Below, in pieces: positions 36,528 through 45,393 of a stretch of 47,262 nt of DNA; within the stretch, counting starts at the first letter, position 1, and each line of letters begins with the position of its first letter. The stretch spans positions 70,993-118,254 of the forward strand of contig NYSL01000016.1 of assembly GCA_002682945.1 (NCBI GenBank), read 5' to 3'. The DNA comes from Cryomorphaceae bacterium. GTDB taxonomy: Bacteria > Bacteroidota > Bacteroidia > Flavobacteriales > Schleiferiaceae. The notes beneath the pieces are model-generated. The model saw only the letters and a list, made by a program, of their open reading frames with translations, was not told the DNA's origin and searched no databases. A program made the position numbers and the translations under genes.

Positions 36528-37661
36528 TTATTCTTCTGAGTTCACTCGATTCATTCGTTTCTCTATTCTTTCCGCTTTTTCTTTTGACACGGTCCAATTA
36601 CTATCTAAATCGTATGCCTTAAGAAACATTTCTTTTGCTTTTTCGTATTCACCTGCTTCAATATAATAATCGCCGTAAGAATCATAGCCATTTGGAACTT
36701 CAGCATTAGCTCTTGTGAAAATTTCAAAGTGCTTTTTTGCTTTTTCCATGTTTCCATCTGCCATGTACTTGTATCCAAGCATGTTATTCACACCACCATG
36801 CTCGGGGAGTCTCCACCAAGCACGTTTTATAATGTCAATTGCAAGTTTATTATCCTCTAACCCCCAGGCATACCATACTCGAATCATTGGGTCGTCTGGC
36901 GCATGTAACATTGCTAATTCCAGCTCATGTTGTCCTACCTCTCGATCTCTAGTGTAAGATTTTATAAAGTGCTCTTCTGCTCTACTCGCATTTTCACATT
37001 TTGACAATGCCAAATCCATAACCTCTTTGAGTTTTAGATCATCTTGTTTCGCCCAATAATATTGCATTTGGCCCAAATGAGCAGTAGCCCATTCTGGATC
37101 TTTTTCAACTAATGTATCAGAAATGAATTTCGCCAATTCAAATTCTAGATTCATCATTGCATTGCGCATTTCATTGTATGCCGATAATCCACCCTCAATT
37201 TCGGTAGATGGCCAAAGGAAACCTTGGGCTAAATTTTGGTTATCAACTCCAATCCAACGCTGCCATTTTAATTCTCCATTTTCTTGACCAACTATACCTG
37301 AAAAATTTCTATAGGTCGTAGTAACACCATCAATGTAAAATCGGATGGTCCCAAAGACATTTGCATGATTGCCCATTATGTAAATGTCATGAATGTTCAC
37401 TTTAATGGAATCTTCATAAAATGCGCTTCCATCCACACCTTCTGTACTGTATTCATACGGAGTGCTCCTCCATACAGGGTTTGTCCATGCTATAAGATCA
37501 TTAGAAAGTCCATTTACAAATCCTTCAACGGCATCTGCATAACCTACTTGATTTTCAATATGATTAATTGTAAATTCTCGGACATCATCCTCAGATAATT
37601 CTGTGCATGCGGTAAACGTAAAAACCAATAAACTTATTGGAATGATTTTCTTAATATTCAT
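36528..37661 (-). CDS. TPR-containing lipoprotein with NTF2-like N-terminal region
   Basis: A 377-residue lipoprotein: signal peptide ISLLVFTFTAC with the acylated Cys at residue 19. Residues about 25-150 look like a SnoaL/NTF2-type domain (FVNGLSNDLIAWTNPVWRST, YIMGNHANVFGTIRFYIDGV, a pattern of the ketosteroid-isomerase-like fold). The rest consists of TPR-like helical pairs (WATAHLGQMQYYWAKQDDLK, GDYYIEAGEYEKAKEMFLKA). It is probably anchored to a membrane facing the periplasm; function unknown. The 89 bp downstream of the DUF6341-like gene form its upstream region, where only an imperfect box (TATATTTA) was noted. Confidence 0.75.
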   Translation of the reverse strand: MNIKKIIPISLLVFTFTACTELSEDDVREFTINHIENQVGYADAVEGFVNGLSNDLIAWTNPVWRSTPYEYSTEGVDGSAFYEDSIKVNIHDIYIMGNHANVFGTIRFYIDGVTTTYRNFSGIVGQENGELKWQRWIGVDNQNLAQGFLWPSTEIEGGLSAYNEMRNAMMNLEFELAKFISDTLVEKDPEWATAHLGQMQYYWAKQDDLKLKEVMDLALSKCENASRAEEHFIKSYTRDREVGQHELELAMLHAPDDPMIRVWYAWGLEDNKLAIDIIKRAWWRLPEHGGVNNMLGYKYMADGNMEKAKKHFEIFTRANAEVPNGYDSYGDYYIEAGEYEKAKEMFLKAYDLDSNWTVSKEKAERIEKRMNRVNSEE

Positions 37662-37750
37662 GTGTTTAAGTATTTTAATTTAGATCAGGTCTAAATATAC
37701 TCAAATACTTGTTAGGTCAAACAGAAGAATTTATCTCTGTAGAATTCAAA

Positions 37751-37924
37751 TTACTTTTCTCCTGCTTTCTGATGCTTTAACATCTCTAATAACCAATATA
37801 CCCCGAGACCTGCAATGATGGCCATGAAAAAGTAATTCATATTATTTCCCAGAATGGGTAAAATTTTAAAGGTTAGCTCGAAAAGCCCTCCTAGTATATT
37901 TTCAAAAAAAAATCGCAATGGCAT
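37751..37924 (-). CDS. Small 57-residue membrane protein (DUF6341-like)
   Basis: A short frame of 58 codons on the minus strand reads MPLRFFFENILGG at the start, has a hydrophobic stretch YFFMAIIAGLGVYWLLEML at residues 31-49 and ends with the charged tail HQKAGEK. The layout (short amphipathic N-terminus, one membrane helix ending in YW, basic tail) resembles the small DUF6341 proteins of Bacteroidota, which as I recall occur beside DUF6427 and purD genes, both present here. A consensus box TAAATTTG on the minus strand (37945-37952) ends 20 nt before its ATG. Function unknown. Without this gene the 290-bp gap would appear empty. Confidence 0.72.
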   Translation of the reverse strand: MPLRFFFENILGGLFELTFKILPILGNNMNYFFMAIIAGLGVYWLLEMLKHQKAGEK

Positions 37925-37934
37925 GTTGTACTAT

Positions 37935-37942
37935 TATTTTTG
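37935..37942 (+). promoter_or_regulatory. -7 box TATTTTTG of the DUF6427 gene
   Basis: TATTTTTG matches TAnnTTTG, 10 nt before the ATG at 37953. The predicted start site falls inside the opposing box at 37945-37952. Confidence 0.45.
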
Positions 37943-37944
37943 AA

Positions 37945-37952
37945 CAAATTTA
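37945..37952 (-). promoter_or_regulatory. -7 box TAAATTTG of the DUF6341-like gene
   Basis: On the minus strand TAAATTTG matches TAnnTTTG, 20 nt before the ATG at 37924. It lies immediately next to the DUF6427 start codon, so the two promoter cores overlap face to face. Confidence 0.4.
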
Positions 37953-38870
37953 ATGCATAACGTGCTACCAACGAATCACATTTTTAGAAACTCTCACCCC
38001 GGAATTGCTGTTTTCCTCGTTTTTTGCACAGCAATTGGCACTGCTTTACTTAATTTTTTAAGACAAAAAAGTACTTTTGATTTTAGTTTTGAATTTTGGA
38101 TTGCACCCATATCAATTGGTATAGCTTCATGGTTAATCAATGTAATCCTTGTTTACCGTAGTCGCTATTTATCATCTAATTATCTCCTAGGTTGGTCGTG
38201 GTGGTGTTTATTAGTCGCACTTACAAATTCCCCCATTACTTGGAGAGAGGCTCTTTTAAGTGTTGGAGCGTCAGTATGGCTAGCAATTGCTTTTGAGCTT
38301 TTTGATGAGAGGAAGATCGGTTTGCGAACAAGATCGAATCTAGGCTTTTTTGCTGCATTTTTAGGGATATTAAATTTGAATCTTTTTTCTTTTGTTATTC
38401 CTTCATTATTGGCCCCGTCAATTGAATTTAAATTGAGGTTAAGGCCAATTCTACAAATATTTATTGCCTGGCTGCTACCCGTAAGCTTGTTCTTTGTTTT
38501 TGGATTAAGTTCATTAGACTTTCTCTTTTCTAGTATGATTAAATCCTATGAAAATATATTTTTTGACCTGCCATCAACAGGTGAATTAATTATTTTTTTC
38601 TGGGCGATATTTGCGTTCTTTCAAACAATTCGTGCTTTGATGAGTGCAAAAAAAGCAAAAAGAAGAGGCTTAATGTTAAGTTGGCTAGGGATAGCTTACA
38701 CTGTTTTATTATCGATTGTCATTCATGATCCTATTAGTTATGTTTCTTTGTTAGCTGTTTTTTTTGGCCCCCATCTAGTCAATTTGAAAGATTACATTTC
38801 TCCAAAAGGATTGAGATATTTGTTAACGCCCAGCTTATTATTGGGAGCGTTATTAGAAGTTATTTTTTGA
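37953..38870 (+). CDS. DUF6427-like polytopic membrane protein
   Basis: A 305-residue membrane protein with about eight to nine hydrophobic segments, including IAVFLVFCTAIGTALLNFL, FEFWIAPISIGIASWLINVI and a C-terminal YVSLLAVFFGPHLVNLKDY. Total layout and its neighbour (the DUF6341-like small protein, divergent across 28 bp) fit the Bacteroidota family DUF6427, whose function is unknown. The N-terminus THNHIFRN-like region before the first helix is cytosolic by charge. It ends 11 bp from the convergent thioesterase stop. Confidence 0.65.
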   Translation: MHNVLPTNHIFRNSHPGIAVFLVFCTAIGTALLNFLRQKSTFDFSFEFWIAPISIGIASWLINVILVYRSRYLSSNYLLGWSWWCLLVALTNSPITWREALLSVGASVWLAIAFELFDERKIGLRTRSNLGFFAAFLGILNLNLFSFVIPSLLAPSIEFKLRLRPILQIFIAWLLPVSLFFVFGLSSLDFLFSSMIKSYENIFFDLPSTGELIIFFWAIFAFFQTIRALMSAKKAKRRGLMLSWLGIAYTVLLSIVIHDPISYVSLLAVFFGPHLVNLKDYISPKGLRYLLTPSLLLGALLEVIF

Positions 38871-38881
38871 TAGAATATGAT

Positions 38882-39394
38882 TTAGTCAAATAGAGCTTTA
38901 AGCTCAGTTGCTTCGTCTGGAATCATTTTTCCCGAGAGAATGAGTGCAAGTTGACGCCGCCTAAGCGCTCCAGCAAATCGTTCTTTTTCAATTTTTGTCT
39001 CTGGAATAAGCTCTGGAACACGCAAGGGGCTACCATTACTGTCTACAGCAACAAAAGTATAAATTGCTTCATTACATTTAGTCTTTTCCCCATTTCCCTG
39101 CTTGTCTTCAGTATATACATCAATAAATATCTCCATCGATGATTTAAATGCTCTGGATACTTTTGCTTCAAGGGTGACTATCGACCCCTGCGGTATGGAT
39201 TCTTTGAAAGAAACATGGTTCACAGTTGCTGTAACTACAGTTTCTCGACAATGTCTATGTGCAGAAATCGCAGCACACCGATCCATCCAGCTAAGAAGCT
39301 GGCCACCGAATAAGTTGTTAAGATTATTAGTGTCGTTAGGTAATACAATCTCAGTCATTATTGATAGAGACGAGGCTGCTGTATTTTTTTTCAT
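38882..39394 (-). CDS. Acyl-CoA thioesterase (hotdog fold, YciA/BACH-like)
   Basis: A 170-residue single hotdog-domain thioesterase that hydrolyses acyl-CoA. TNNLNNLFGGQLLSWMDRCA carries the conserved Asn and Asp seen in YciA/BACH-type enzymes; VNHVSFKESIPQGSIVTLEA and EAIYTFVAVD complete the fold. Chain-length preference is unknown. A frame extension adds five residues, but the ATG at 39392-39394 (MKKNTAASS) overlaps the upstream HU/SPOR stop as ATGA, so I choose it. Confidence 0.88.
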   Translation of the reverse strand: MKKNTAASSLSIMTEIVLPNDTNNLNNLFGGQLLSWMDRCAAISAHRHCRETVVTATVNHVSFKESIPQGSIVTLEAKVSRAFKSSMEIFIDVYTEDKQGNGEKTKCNEAIYTFVAVDSNGSPLRVPELIPETKIEKERFAGALRRRQLALILSGKMIPDEATELKALFD

Positions 39395-40419
39395 TGAGAA
39401 TATATCCAAACGCCAGGAAATCTTTCAGCCAAACTTAGTTTTTTCGATTGCGCAGAGGCTTTATTTGTAAAGTTCAGAATGGAAACTTTAGTTAATTCAC
39501 CTTCTTTTTTTATTAAAGAAGCGGGAAATCCATCTAAATTTAAACTCTTTACAAGTCTCTCTGCATTATTAATATCTGCAAAAGCTCCTACGACAAGGGA
39601 AAAACTTTTAGTTTGCAATGAATTATCAGAATGGATTTTGTCTTCTAAAGAGTTATTTTTCGTTATCTTTTTTGAGTCTTCAATTTGAATATCTCGAGAA
39701 ATATCTTTTATGGTTTGAGCAGGAAAAATACTCGTATTTGAATTGCTGTTGGGGCTGAAATTCACCAATGAATTTATTTGATTTTGTATTGATTCCCAGT
39801 CAGGTTTGAAGGATGCATTTTGAATCATCTCTCTGTAATCATCCTTTGTTGTCCCCAGTGCTAGGAGGCTAACTATGCCAACCATTACTGCAGCGGTCCT
39901 TAATGGCTTAAGCCATCTTTCATTTCTTTTTCTATTTATTGCAGATTCTTTTTCGAAATTATATTTCGGTTCTTTCGAAATTGAATTCCCAATACTTAGC
40001 GGATTGACTCTAAAAATTGGAAGTCCAAAAGCTTCAGGTAAAAAATTTGCCTCAACAGATGCTTGAAATACCCATTGGAGGCCAGCTTTAGAGAATGACC
40101 CTATCCCCTCAAGCCTTAGTCGTTTTCCTTGATTTAATTCAGATTTCCAATTTCGTGTAGTCTCCTCTAATATTTTACTTGCAGAGTCATAAGTTAAGCC
40201 TTCGTATCGGACCAGGTGATTTAATAAAACTTGACTTTTTTTTGACATTGGAGAAAAAGTCAGTCTTCTTGATGGAGGGAGGCAAAGCCCAGATTGAGAT
40301 TGAATCTCTGCATCAAAACTTTGAACTTCAATTCTGCCAAAACCAGGAATATCTATTGCATCTTCTTGAAAAAGAAGATGAAACAAGTGACGCTCAATAT
40401 TGAAATTCAAGGAACCCAT
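39391..40419 (-). CDS. HU-CCDC81-like and SPOR domain membrane protein
   Basis: A 342-residue protein. Residues 1 to about 140 form the HU/IHF-like CCDC81-type region (DIPGFGRIEVQ, LPPSRRLTFSPMSKKSQVLL, SELNQGKRLRLEGIGSFSKA). One membrane helix follows near residues 170-190 (TAAVMVGIVSLLALG), then a Ser/Asn-rich linker, then a C-terminal SPOR domain (SFSLVVGAFADINNAERLVK) that would bind denuded peptidoglycan at division sites. This architecture is typical of Bacteroidota. It probably links a cytosolic N-terminal domain to the septal wall. The thioesterase gene overlaps its stop by 4 bp. Confidence 0.85.
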   Translation of the reverse strand: MGSLNFNIERHLFHLLFQEDAIDIPGFGRIEVQSFDAEIQSQSGLCLPPSRRLTFSPMSKKSQVLLNHLVRYEGLTYDSASKILEETTRNWKSELNQGKRLRLEGIGSFSKAGLQWVFQASVEANFLPEAFGLPIFRVNPLSIGNSISKEPKYNFEKESAINRKRNERWLKPLRTAAVMVGIVSLLALGTTKDDYREMIQNASFKPDWESIQNQINSLVNFSPNSNSNTSIFPAQTIKDISRDIQIEDSKKITKNNSLEDKIHSDNSLQTKSFSLVVGAFADINNAERLVKSLNLDGFPASLIKKEGELTKVSILNFTNKASAQSKKLSLAERFPGVWIYSQ

Positions 40420-40512
40420 ACACTCTTGAATGTACAGATTTCACAGACACTAGAATACTTGGATAGAAAGAGTTTTCAACAACAAGTTGTTTTAAAAATT
40501 TAATTTTTTTAG

Positions 40513-41091
40513 CTAAAAAAGTTTTCTGTAACCGTGGCAATAAGGAACTCCTCCTTTTCGGTCATAATAATCTTGGTGATATGATTCTGCAGAGTAAAAT
40601 ACTGCTGCAGGGAGGACTTCAGTGGCAATATTGAAACCTTTTGCTTCTAGGATTTGAATGAGGTCCTCTGCTGTCTTTTTTTGAGATTCATTAAGATAAA
40701 AAATTGCGCTTTTATATTGCGGCCCAATGTCTGGGCCTTGTCCATTTTTTTGAGTTGGATCATGGGTTTCAAAAAACACCCTTAATATTTTTTCAAAATT
40801 TGTTTTTTCAATATCAAAAATGATTTCCGAGGCCTCATAATGACCAGTTCGTTTAGAACAAACTTGTTCATAAGTCGGGTTTTCTACAAATCCCCCGGTA
40901 TACCCAACTTGTGTGGATAGGACACCGTCGACTCTTTTTAAAAAATATTCGGTCCCCCAGAAACATCCACTTGCTAATATTGCTTTACTCATATTTTGTT
41001 TTGTTTTTACTTCAGAATTGATTTCGCTGGTCTGTGCATTGCATGACATAATAAAAGCACAAAAAAGATATAAACTAAATACTCTTATCAT
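40513..41091 (-). CDS. msrA: Peptide methionine sulfoxide reductase A, predicted lipoprotein
   Basis: A 192-residue MsrA that reduces methionine-S-sulfoxide in proteins. The active-site ASGCFWGTEYFL, QVGYTGGF, YEQVCSKRTGHYEASEIIFD and HDPTQKNGQGPDIGPQYKSA blocks are present, with a possible resolving Cys in VPYCHGY near the end. Unlike most cytosolic MsrA it begins with a lipoprotein signal (FSLYLFCAFIMSCNAQ, acylated Cys at residue 17), so it probably works in the periplasm. An internal Met (MSKAILASG) could give a cytosolic form. It begins 2 bp after the TonB receptor stop, in the asd-receptor-msrA operon. Confidence 0.93.
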   Translation of the reverse strand: MIRVFSLYLFCAFIMSCNAQTSEINSEVKTKQNMSKAILASGCFWGTEYFLKRVDGVLSTQVGYTGGFVENPTYEQVCSKRTGHYEASEIIFDIEKTNFEKILRVFFETHDPTQKNGQGPDIGPQYKSAIFYLNESQKKTAEDLIQILEAKGFNIATEVLPAAVFYSAESYHQDYYDRKGGVPYCHGYRKLF

Positions 41092-41093
41092 AA

Positions 41094-43568
41094 TTACATA
41101 CCTATTTGGTTTCCGCTTTCTCTGCCGTAGGAGCCCGAATTAATTCGGCCCCGGCTTTTCTGGTCCATTTTTCCAAAATTATATTGTAATGTCAACCACG
41201 CGATTCTACTTTCCCTGAATCGCATAAAATCAATATCGATACGATCAGTATATTGAAGATATCGAAACTTTCTCGTGTTAAAAATATCAGAGATTCTTGC
41301 GGAAAGTGAAAAGCGTTTTTTCATGAAATTTAATTTGTAGGCAGCATTAAAAAAATGAATTCCTTTCCGTAAACCTTGACCTGAAGGACCCGCACCCCAT
41401 TGAGAGTAACTAACTTGAAGTTGTTGATCTCTGAATGTTTGAATCATTAGATTGCTCCGGCCTTGCCACCCGAATCCACCTTGATTTAGGTTTGAAACGA
41501 TATTTCTGCCGTTAATAATAGAGTAAAATGCATCGCCGGAAAGTTGGATTCTAATATTCTTATTTAGCTTAACATTCATATTCGTACTTAATCCATAATT
41601 GTCTCGTGAGTTAAAATTTTCCCATGATACCATGACGACTCCGTCTGGAAGCGGTTCTATGAAGCGAGACATCATATTTACCGTACGTTTATTGTAGAAT
41701 GATCCAGAAATTGATCCCCAGCGCCCATATTGGACAGCACTAAAATCGAACGAATGAGTGAATTCAGGATCTAATTCTGGATTTCCTTTTCTAAGACCCG
41801 AAGGATTGGAGTAATCAATATTTGGATTAAGGTTGCCTCCCCAGCGACCGTCAGGTCGATTGACTCTTAAGGAATAGCTAAACTGAAAATTAGTCCCTTT
41901 TTTTGGACTATATGTTAAGTAAGCACTTGGGAATAAACCTGGAATTACTCTATTAATATTGGAGGTGTCACTCGTTTTAATGTAGATAATAGCATGTTCA
42001 TATCTTAAACCTAACTGCCCTTTCCATTTTTCAGAAAATGCATGCCCTAAAGTCACATAGCCTGCATGGACTTGGTTTTTCAAATCAGTAATAAAACTTC
42101 GTAATGAATCATATTTTGAAGAACTGGAAATACTAGATTCGAATTGATAAGCCTCCTGATTTTCAAAAGTATTTCGCCAATTGCTTCTTAAGCCATAATC
42201 TATTTTTGTTTTATCACCTACAGGCCATTCTACATCAGTTTGAAAATTCGCTCTGAGGCCATTTCCTGTTACATTAAAATCTTCTTGGTATACTCCGTCA
42301 TAAGTGAATGCTATGGGATAATTGGGACTAAGTTCAAATATAGAATTATCAATGTTATTGTCTGTGCTATTTGAAACTCGCAAATCTGCAGTCCATTTTT
42401 TTGTTTTTTCTTTAAATTTTCGCTCAAAACGAAATGACATATTTTGATTATTATCCTGGGATTCGTTAATGGTATTTTGCAATGCCCAAGAAGAATCTGA
42501 GTTATCAATAGATTTATTTTTAAAATTGGTGGAATCCCATGAATTTCTGGATCCTTGATTAGTTCCAATCGAAAAACCCAATAAATATTTTTTTTGGATT
42601 TCCCAATCCAAGCCAAACTGTGCATTATAACTTAAATCTTCGCGGTTAGAATTACTTCTTTCCTCATAGGAATAGCTGGTATCTATCATTTTATAGGTTC
42701 GATCGGTAGCTCCCCCCCCAAGCATGTTGCGATAGCTTGCTCCTATGTTGGTATTGATTCTAATTTGTCCTACTGGAATCGAAATGCTGCCTCCTAAATC
42801 ATATTTATCTCTTGTCCCTACGCCAGCTTGTATGGATCCATTAAATGGCAACTCTCGGCCTTTTTTAGTGACCAGGTTAATTATTCCACCAGTCCCTTGT
42901 GCATCAAATTTTGCTCCAGGATTTACAATGACTTCAACTCTTTCAATTGTCCCAGATGGAAGTCGATCAAAGGCATTTTGTCCTCGGTAGCCCATCATGG
43001 CGGCAGGCCTTCCATCGATTAGAATAGTCACATTTTCATCTCCTCTTAGCGCAACATTCCCATCTATATCTAAAGAAACATTGGGAACTTGTCTTAGAAT
43101 ATCTGTACCAGTCCCACTGGAAACTTGCAAATCGTCAGAAACATTATATACTTTACGATCAAGACCATTTAACATTGCTCCTCTCGAGATAACTTGAGCT
43201 TCTTGGAGTTCAATATCACCTCTAGAAATCTTATAAATTAATAGTTTGTCTTCTGACGAATTCTCGCCTGGCTTTTCTTTGGTTTCAATAATTTTCGTGA
43301 ATGGAGAAAATCCAAATGCACGTATTGTTAGACGATACTTGCCTGCAGATGGGACCGAAATATTAAAAATTCCTTTGTCCGAAGTTATAGACTTTAAAAG
43401 TGAATTACCTTTTTTGTTGTTATCAACAAGCATTAATGAAATTGCTGCTTCTCTTACAGGTTCTTCCTTCAAGTCGTCTACTACTAAACCTTTGAAAGAG
43501 ATTTGAGAATATGTATTTGAGGTTAAAACAAAAGCCAAAAGGCAGAAATAAGATTTAAAATTTTTCAT
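41094..43568 (-). CDS. TonB-dependent receptor-like outer-membrane protein with CarboxypepD-like N-terminal domain
   Basis: An 824-residue outer-membrane protein. After a signal peptide (SYFCLLAFVLTSNTYSQ) comes a carboxypeptidase-regulatory-like domain (FKGLVVDDLKEEPVREAAIS), a plug region (VSSGTGTDILRQVPNVSLDI, NVTILIDGRPAAMMG, IERVEVIVNPGAKFDAQGTG) and a long barrel of the outer-membrane beta-barrel type common in Bacteroidota (YSLRVNRPDGRWGGNLNPNI). There is no SusD partner. Substrate unknown. It lies between asd (12 bp upstream) and msrA (2 bp downstream), so the three genes are probably one operon. Confidence 0.92.
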   Translation of the reverse strand: MKNFKSYFCLLAFVLTSNTYSQISFKGLVVDDLKEEPVREAAISLMLVDNNKKGNSLLKSITSDKGIFNISVPSAGKYRLTIRAFGFSPFTKIIETKEKPGENSSEDKLLIYKISRGDIELQEAQVISRGAMLNGLDRKVYNVSDDLQVSSGTGTDILRQVPNVSLDIDGNVALRGDENVTILIDGRPAAMMGYRGQNAFDRLPSGTIERVEVIVNPGAKFDAQGTGGIINLVTKKGRELPFNGSIQAGVGTRDKYDLGGSISIPVGQIRINTNIGASYRNMLGGGATDRTYKMIDTSYSYEERSNSNREDLSYNAQFGLDWEIQKKYLLGFSIGTNQGSRNSWDSTNFKNKSIDNSDSSWALQNTINESQDNNQNMSFRFERKFKEKTKKWTADLRVSNSTDNNIDNSIFELSPNYPIAFTYDGVYQEDFNVTGNGLRANFQTDVEWPVGDKTKIDYGLRSNWRNTFENQEAYQFESSISSSSKYDSLRSFITDLKNQVHAGYVTLGHAFSEKWKGQLGLRYEHAIIYIKTSDTSNINRVIPGLFPSAYLTYSPKKGTNFQFSYSLRVNRPDGRWGGNLNPNIDYSNPSGLRKGNPELDPEFTHSFDFSAVQYGRWGSISGSFYNKRTVNMMSRFIEPLPDGVVMVSWENFNSRDNYGLSTNMNVKLNKNIRIQLSGDAFYSIINGRNIVSNLNQGGFGWQGRSNLMIQTFRDQQLQVSYSQWGAGPSGQGLRKGIHFFNAAYKLNFMKKRFSLSARISDIFNTRKFRYLQYTDRIDIDFMRFRESRIAWLTLQYNFGKMDQKSRGRINSGSYGRESGNQIGM

Positions 43569-43579
43569 GAATGGTGAAT

Positions 43580-44593
43580 TTAATTTTCTGCCGTTTCTAA
43601 AATTAATTTTTTTTCAAATAGCTTCTCAGCTATTTGAATTGCATTTAATGCAGCGCCTTTTCTTAGATTATCCGTAACGATCCATAGATTAATTGCTTTT
43701 ACATGAGAATTATCTTTTCGAATCCGTCCAATAAACACATCATTTTTCCCTTGAGCGTAAATAGGCATAGGATAGGTATTTGTTTCAATAAAGTCTTGAA
43801 TTTTTATTCCCGGGAATGAGCTCAAGGCTTTTCGAACTAAATCAATAGGTGGACAGTTCTCCCTAAATTCTACATTGACACTTTCTGAATGACCCCCTTC
43901 AACAGGAACCCTGACAGCAGTTGCCGAAACCAAAATTTCATTATCATTCATGATCTTTTTCGTCTCTTGAGTGAGTTTCATTTCCTCTTTTGTGTAATCA
44001 TTTTCTAGGAAAATATCACAATGAGGAATACAATTTTTATCAATTTGATAAGGGTATGCTGTTGATCCTTCGATATCGCCAATTCTTTCTCTATTTAACT
44101 GATCTAAGGCAATTTTCCCAGACCCTGTGACACTTTGATATGTACTTACAATAACTCGAGAAACCGGATGCAAGTCATGCAGAGGTTTTAATGCCATTAC
44201 TAATTGAATGGTCGAGCAATTTGGATTTGCGATGATAAGTTTTTTTTCAGTGAGTTCATCTGAATTTATTTCCGGGACAATTAGAGGGGTGTTTGGGTTC
44301 ATACGCCAGAACGAAGAGTTATCAATTACAAAACAGCCTTGGTCTGCAAATTTTTGAGCAAAATTTTTTGAGACCTCGCTTCCCGCTGAAAATATTGCTA
44401 AATCGGGCTTTTTATTCAAAGCTTTTTCTATGGAAACAAGTTCGTAATCTTTATGGTTCCAATTAATTTTATTTCCTTGAGATTTTGATGATGCGACAAG
44501 GACTAAATCAGTAACTGGAAACATTCTCTCCAGAAGGATTTCTCTTATGACATTGCCCACCATGCCCGTGGCTCCGATAATTGCTAAACGCAT
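43580..44593 (-). CDS. asd: Aspartate-semialdehyde dehydrogenase
   Basis: A 337-residue ASADH, reducing aspartyl phosphate to aspartate semialdehyde for lysine, threonine, methionine and cell-wall precursor synthesis. IIGATGMVGNVIREIL is the NADP-binding motif, IANPNCSTIQL holds the catalytic Cys, QSVTGSGKIALDQL follows, and RVPVEGGHSESVNVEF holds the catalytic His. Length is normal. A TAnnTTTG box on the minus strand (44608-44615) ends 14 nt before the ATG. Confidence 0.96.
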   Translation of the reverse strand: MRLAIIGATGMVGNVIREILLERMFPVTDLVLVASSKSQGNKINWNHKDYELVSIEKALNKKPDLAIFSAGSEVSKNFAQKFADQGCFVIDNSSFWRMNPNTPLIVPEINSDELTEKKLIIANPNCSTIQLVMALKPLHDLHPVSRVIVSTYQSVTGSGKIALDQLNRERIGDIEGSTAYPYQIDKNCIPHCDIFLENDYTKEEMKLTQETKKIMNDNEILVSATAVRVPVEGGHSESVNVEFRENCPPIDLVRKALSSFPGIKIQDFIETNTYPMPIYAQGKNDVFIGRIRKDNSHVKAINLWIVTDNLRKGAALNAIQIAEKLFEKKLILETAEN

Positions 44594-44607
44594 AAAACAG
44601 ATTTTTA

Positions 44608-44615
44608 CAAAAGTA
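44608..44615 (-). promoter_or_regulatory. -7 box TACTTTTG of the asd operon
   Basis: On the minus strand TACTTTTG matches TAnnTTTG, 14 nt before the asd ATG at 44593; leader about 8 nt. Confidence 0.45.
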
Positions 44616-44687
44616 TCTAAAGAAATAGAGAATAAGACAAAACATAATTCGTGCCAAACATACCCGATTTATACCATTTCTCATGAT

Positions 44688-44695
44688 TACCTTTG
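44688..44695 (+). promoter_or_regulatory. -7 box TACCTTTG of purQ
   Basis: TACCTTTG matches TAnnTTTG with 4 nt before the purQ ATG at 44700, so the transcript is predicted to be leaderless. Confidence 0.5.
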
Positions 44696-44699
44696 ATTC

Positions 44700-45389
44700 A
44701 TGAAATTTGGAGTTGTGACTTTTCCTGGATCGAATTGCGACCAAGATATGATTGATACCCTTCGAAATGGTCTTGGGTGCAATACGATATCGTTATGGCA
44801 TAAAGATCGAGATCTGCAAGGTGTTGATATGGTAGTTCTACCCGGAGGATTTTCTTATGGAGATTATCTGAGGTCAGGTGCGATAGCAAGTTATTCTCCG
44901 ATAATGGAAGAAGTCAAAAGTCATGCGTCTAAAGGTGGATATGTTTTGGGCGTCTGTAATGGATTTCAAATCCTTACGGAGACTCAGCTCTTAAAAGGTG
45001 CGCTTTTACACAACTCATCCCATAAATTTATATGTAAAAATGTGCATTTAGGTGTTTCTTCAAAATCTTCTCCAATAACCCAAAGTCTCGAAGAGAAGCG
45101 CATATTCAAAATTCCTATTGCTCATGGAGAAGGAAGATTTTATACTGATGATGAAACATTGAAGTCTTTAAATGATAATGGACAGGTAATGTTTCGTTAC
45201 GTTGATAATTTTGGGAATTCATCTCATGAATCCAACCCTAATGGTTCCATTGATAATATTGCAGGAATTTCAAATTATGAAGGCAATGTAATGGGAATGA
45301 TGCCGCACCCAGAGAGAGCCTCTGATAAAAACTTATTGAATACGGACGGGCTTGCTCTCTTTCAAAGTGTCTTGAATTCAAGATCTTAA
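44700..45389 (+). CDS. purQ: Phosphoribosylformylglycinamidine synthase subunit PurQ
   Basis: A 229-residue class I glutamine amidotransferase, the ammonia-supplying subunit of FGAM synthase in purine synthesis. VVTFPGSNCDQDM at the N-terminus is PurQ-specific; the nucleophile Cys lies in LGVCNGFQIL and the His/Glu pair in GMMPHPERAS. A separate PurQ implies the multi-subunit enzyme with a small PurL and PurS, neither of which is in the window. It converges with the T9SS cargo gene, 4 bp between stops. Confidence 0.95.
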   Translation: MKFGVVTFPGSNCDQDMIDTLRNGLGCNTISLWHKDRDLQGVDMVVLPGGFSYGDYLRSGAIASYSPIMEEVKSHASKGGYVLGVCNGFQILTETQLLKGALLHNSSHKFICKNVHLGVSSKSSPITQSLEEKRIFKIPIAHGEGRFYTDDETLKSLNDNGQVMFRYVDNFGNSSHESNPNGSIDNIAGISNYEGNVMGMMPHPERASDKNLLNTDGLALFQSVLNSRS

Positions 45390-45393
45390 TTAA

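Noticed and set aside
40478-40491. Inverted repeat AACAAC-AA-GTTGTT between msrA and the HU/SPOR gene
   Set aside because: The spacer is too short for a good hairpin, the stem is AT-rich and no T run follows on the minus strand; it could be an operator, but a single copy is not enough evidence.
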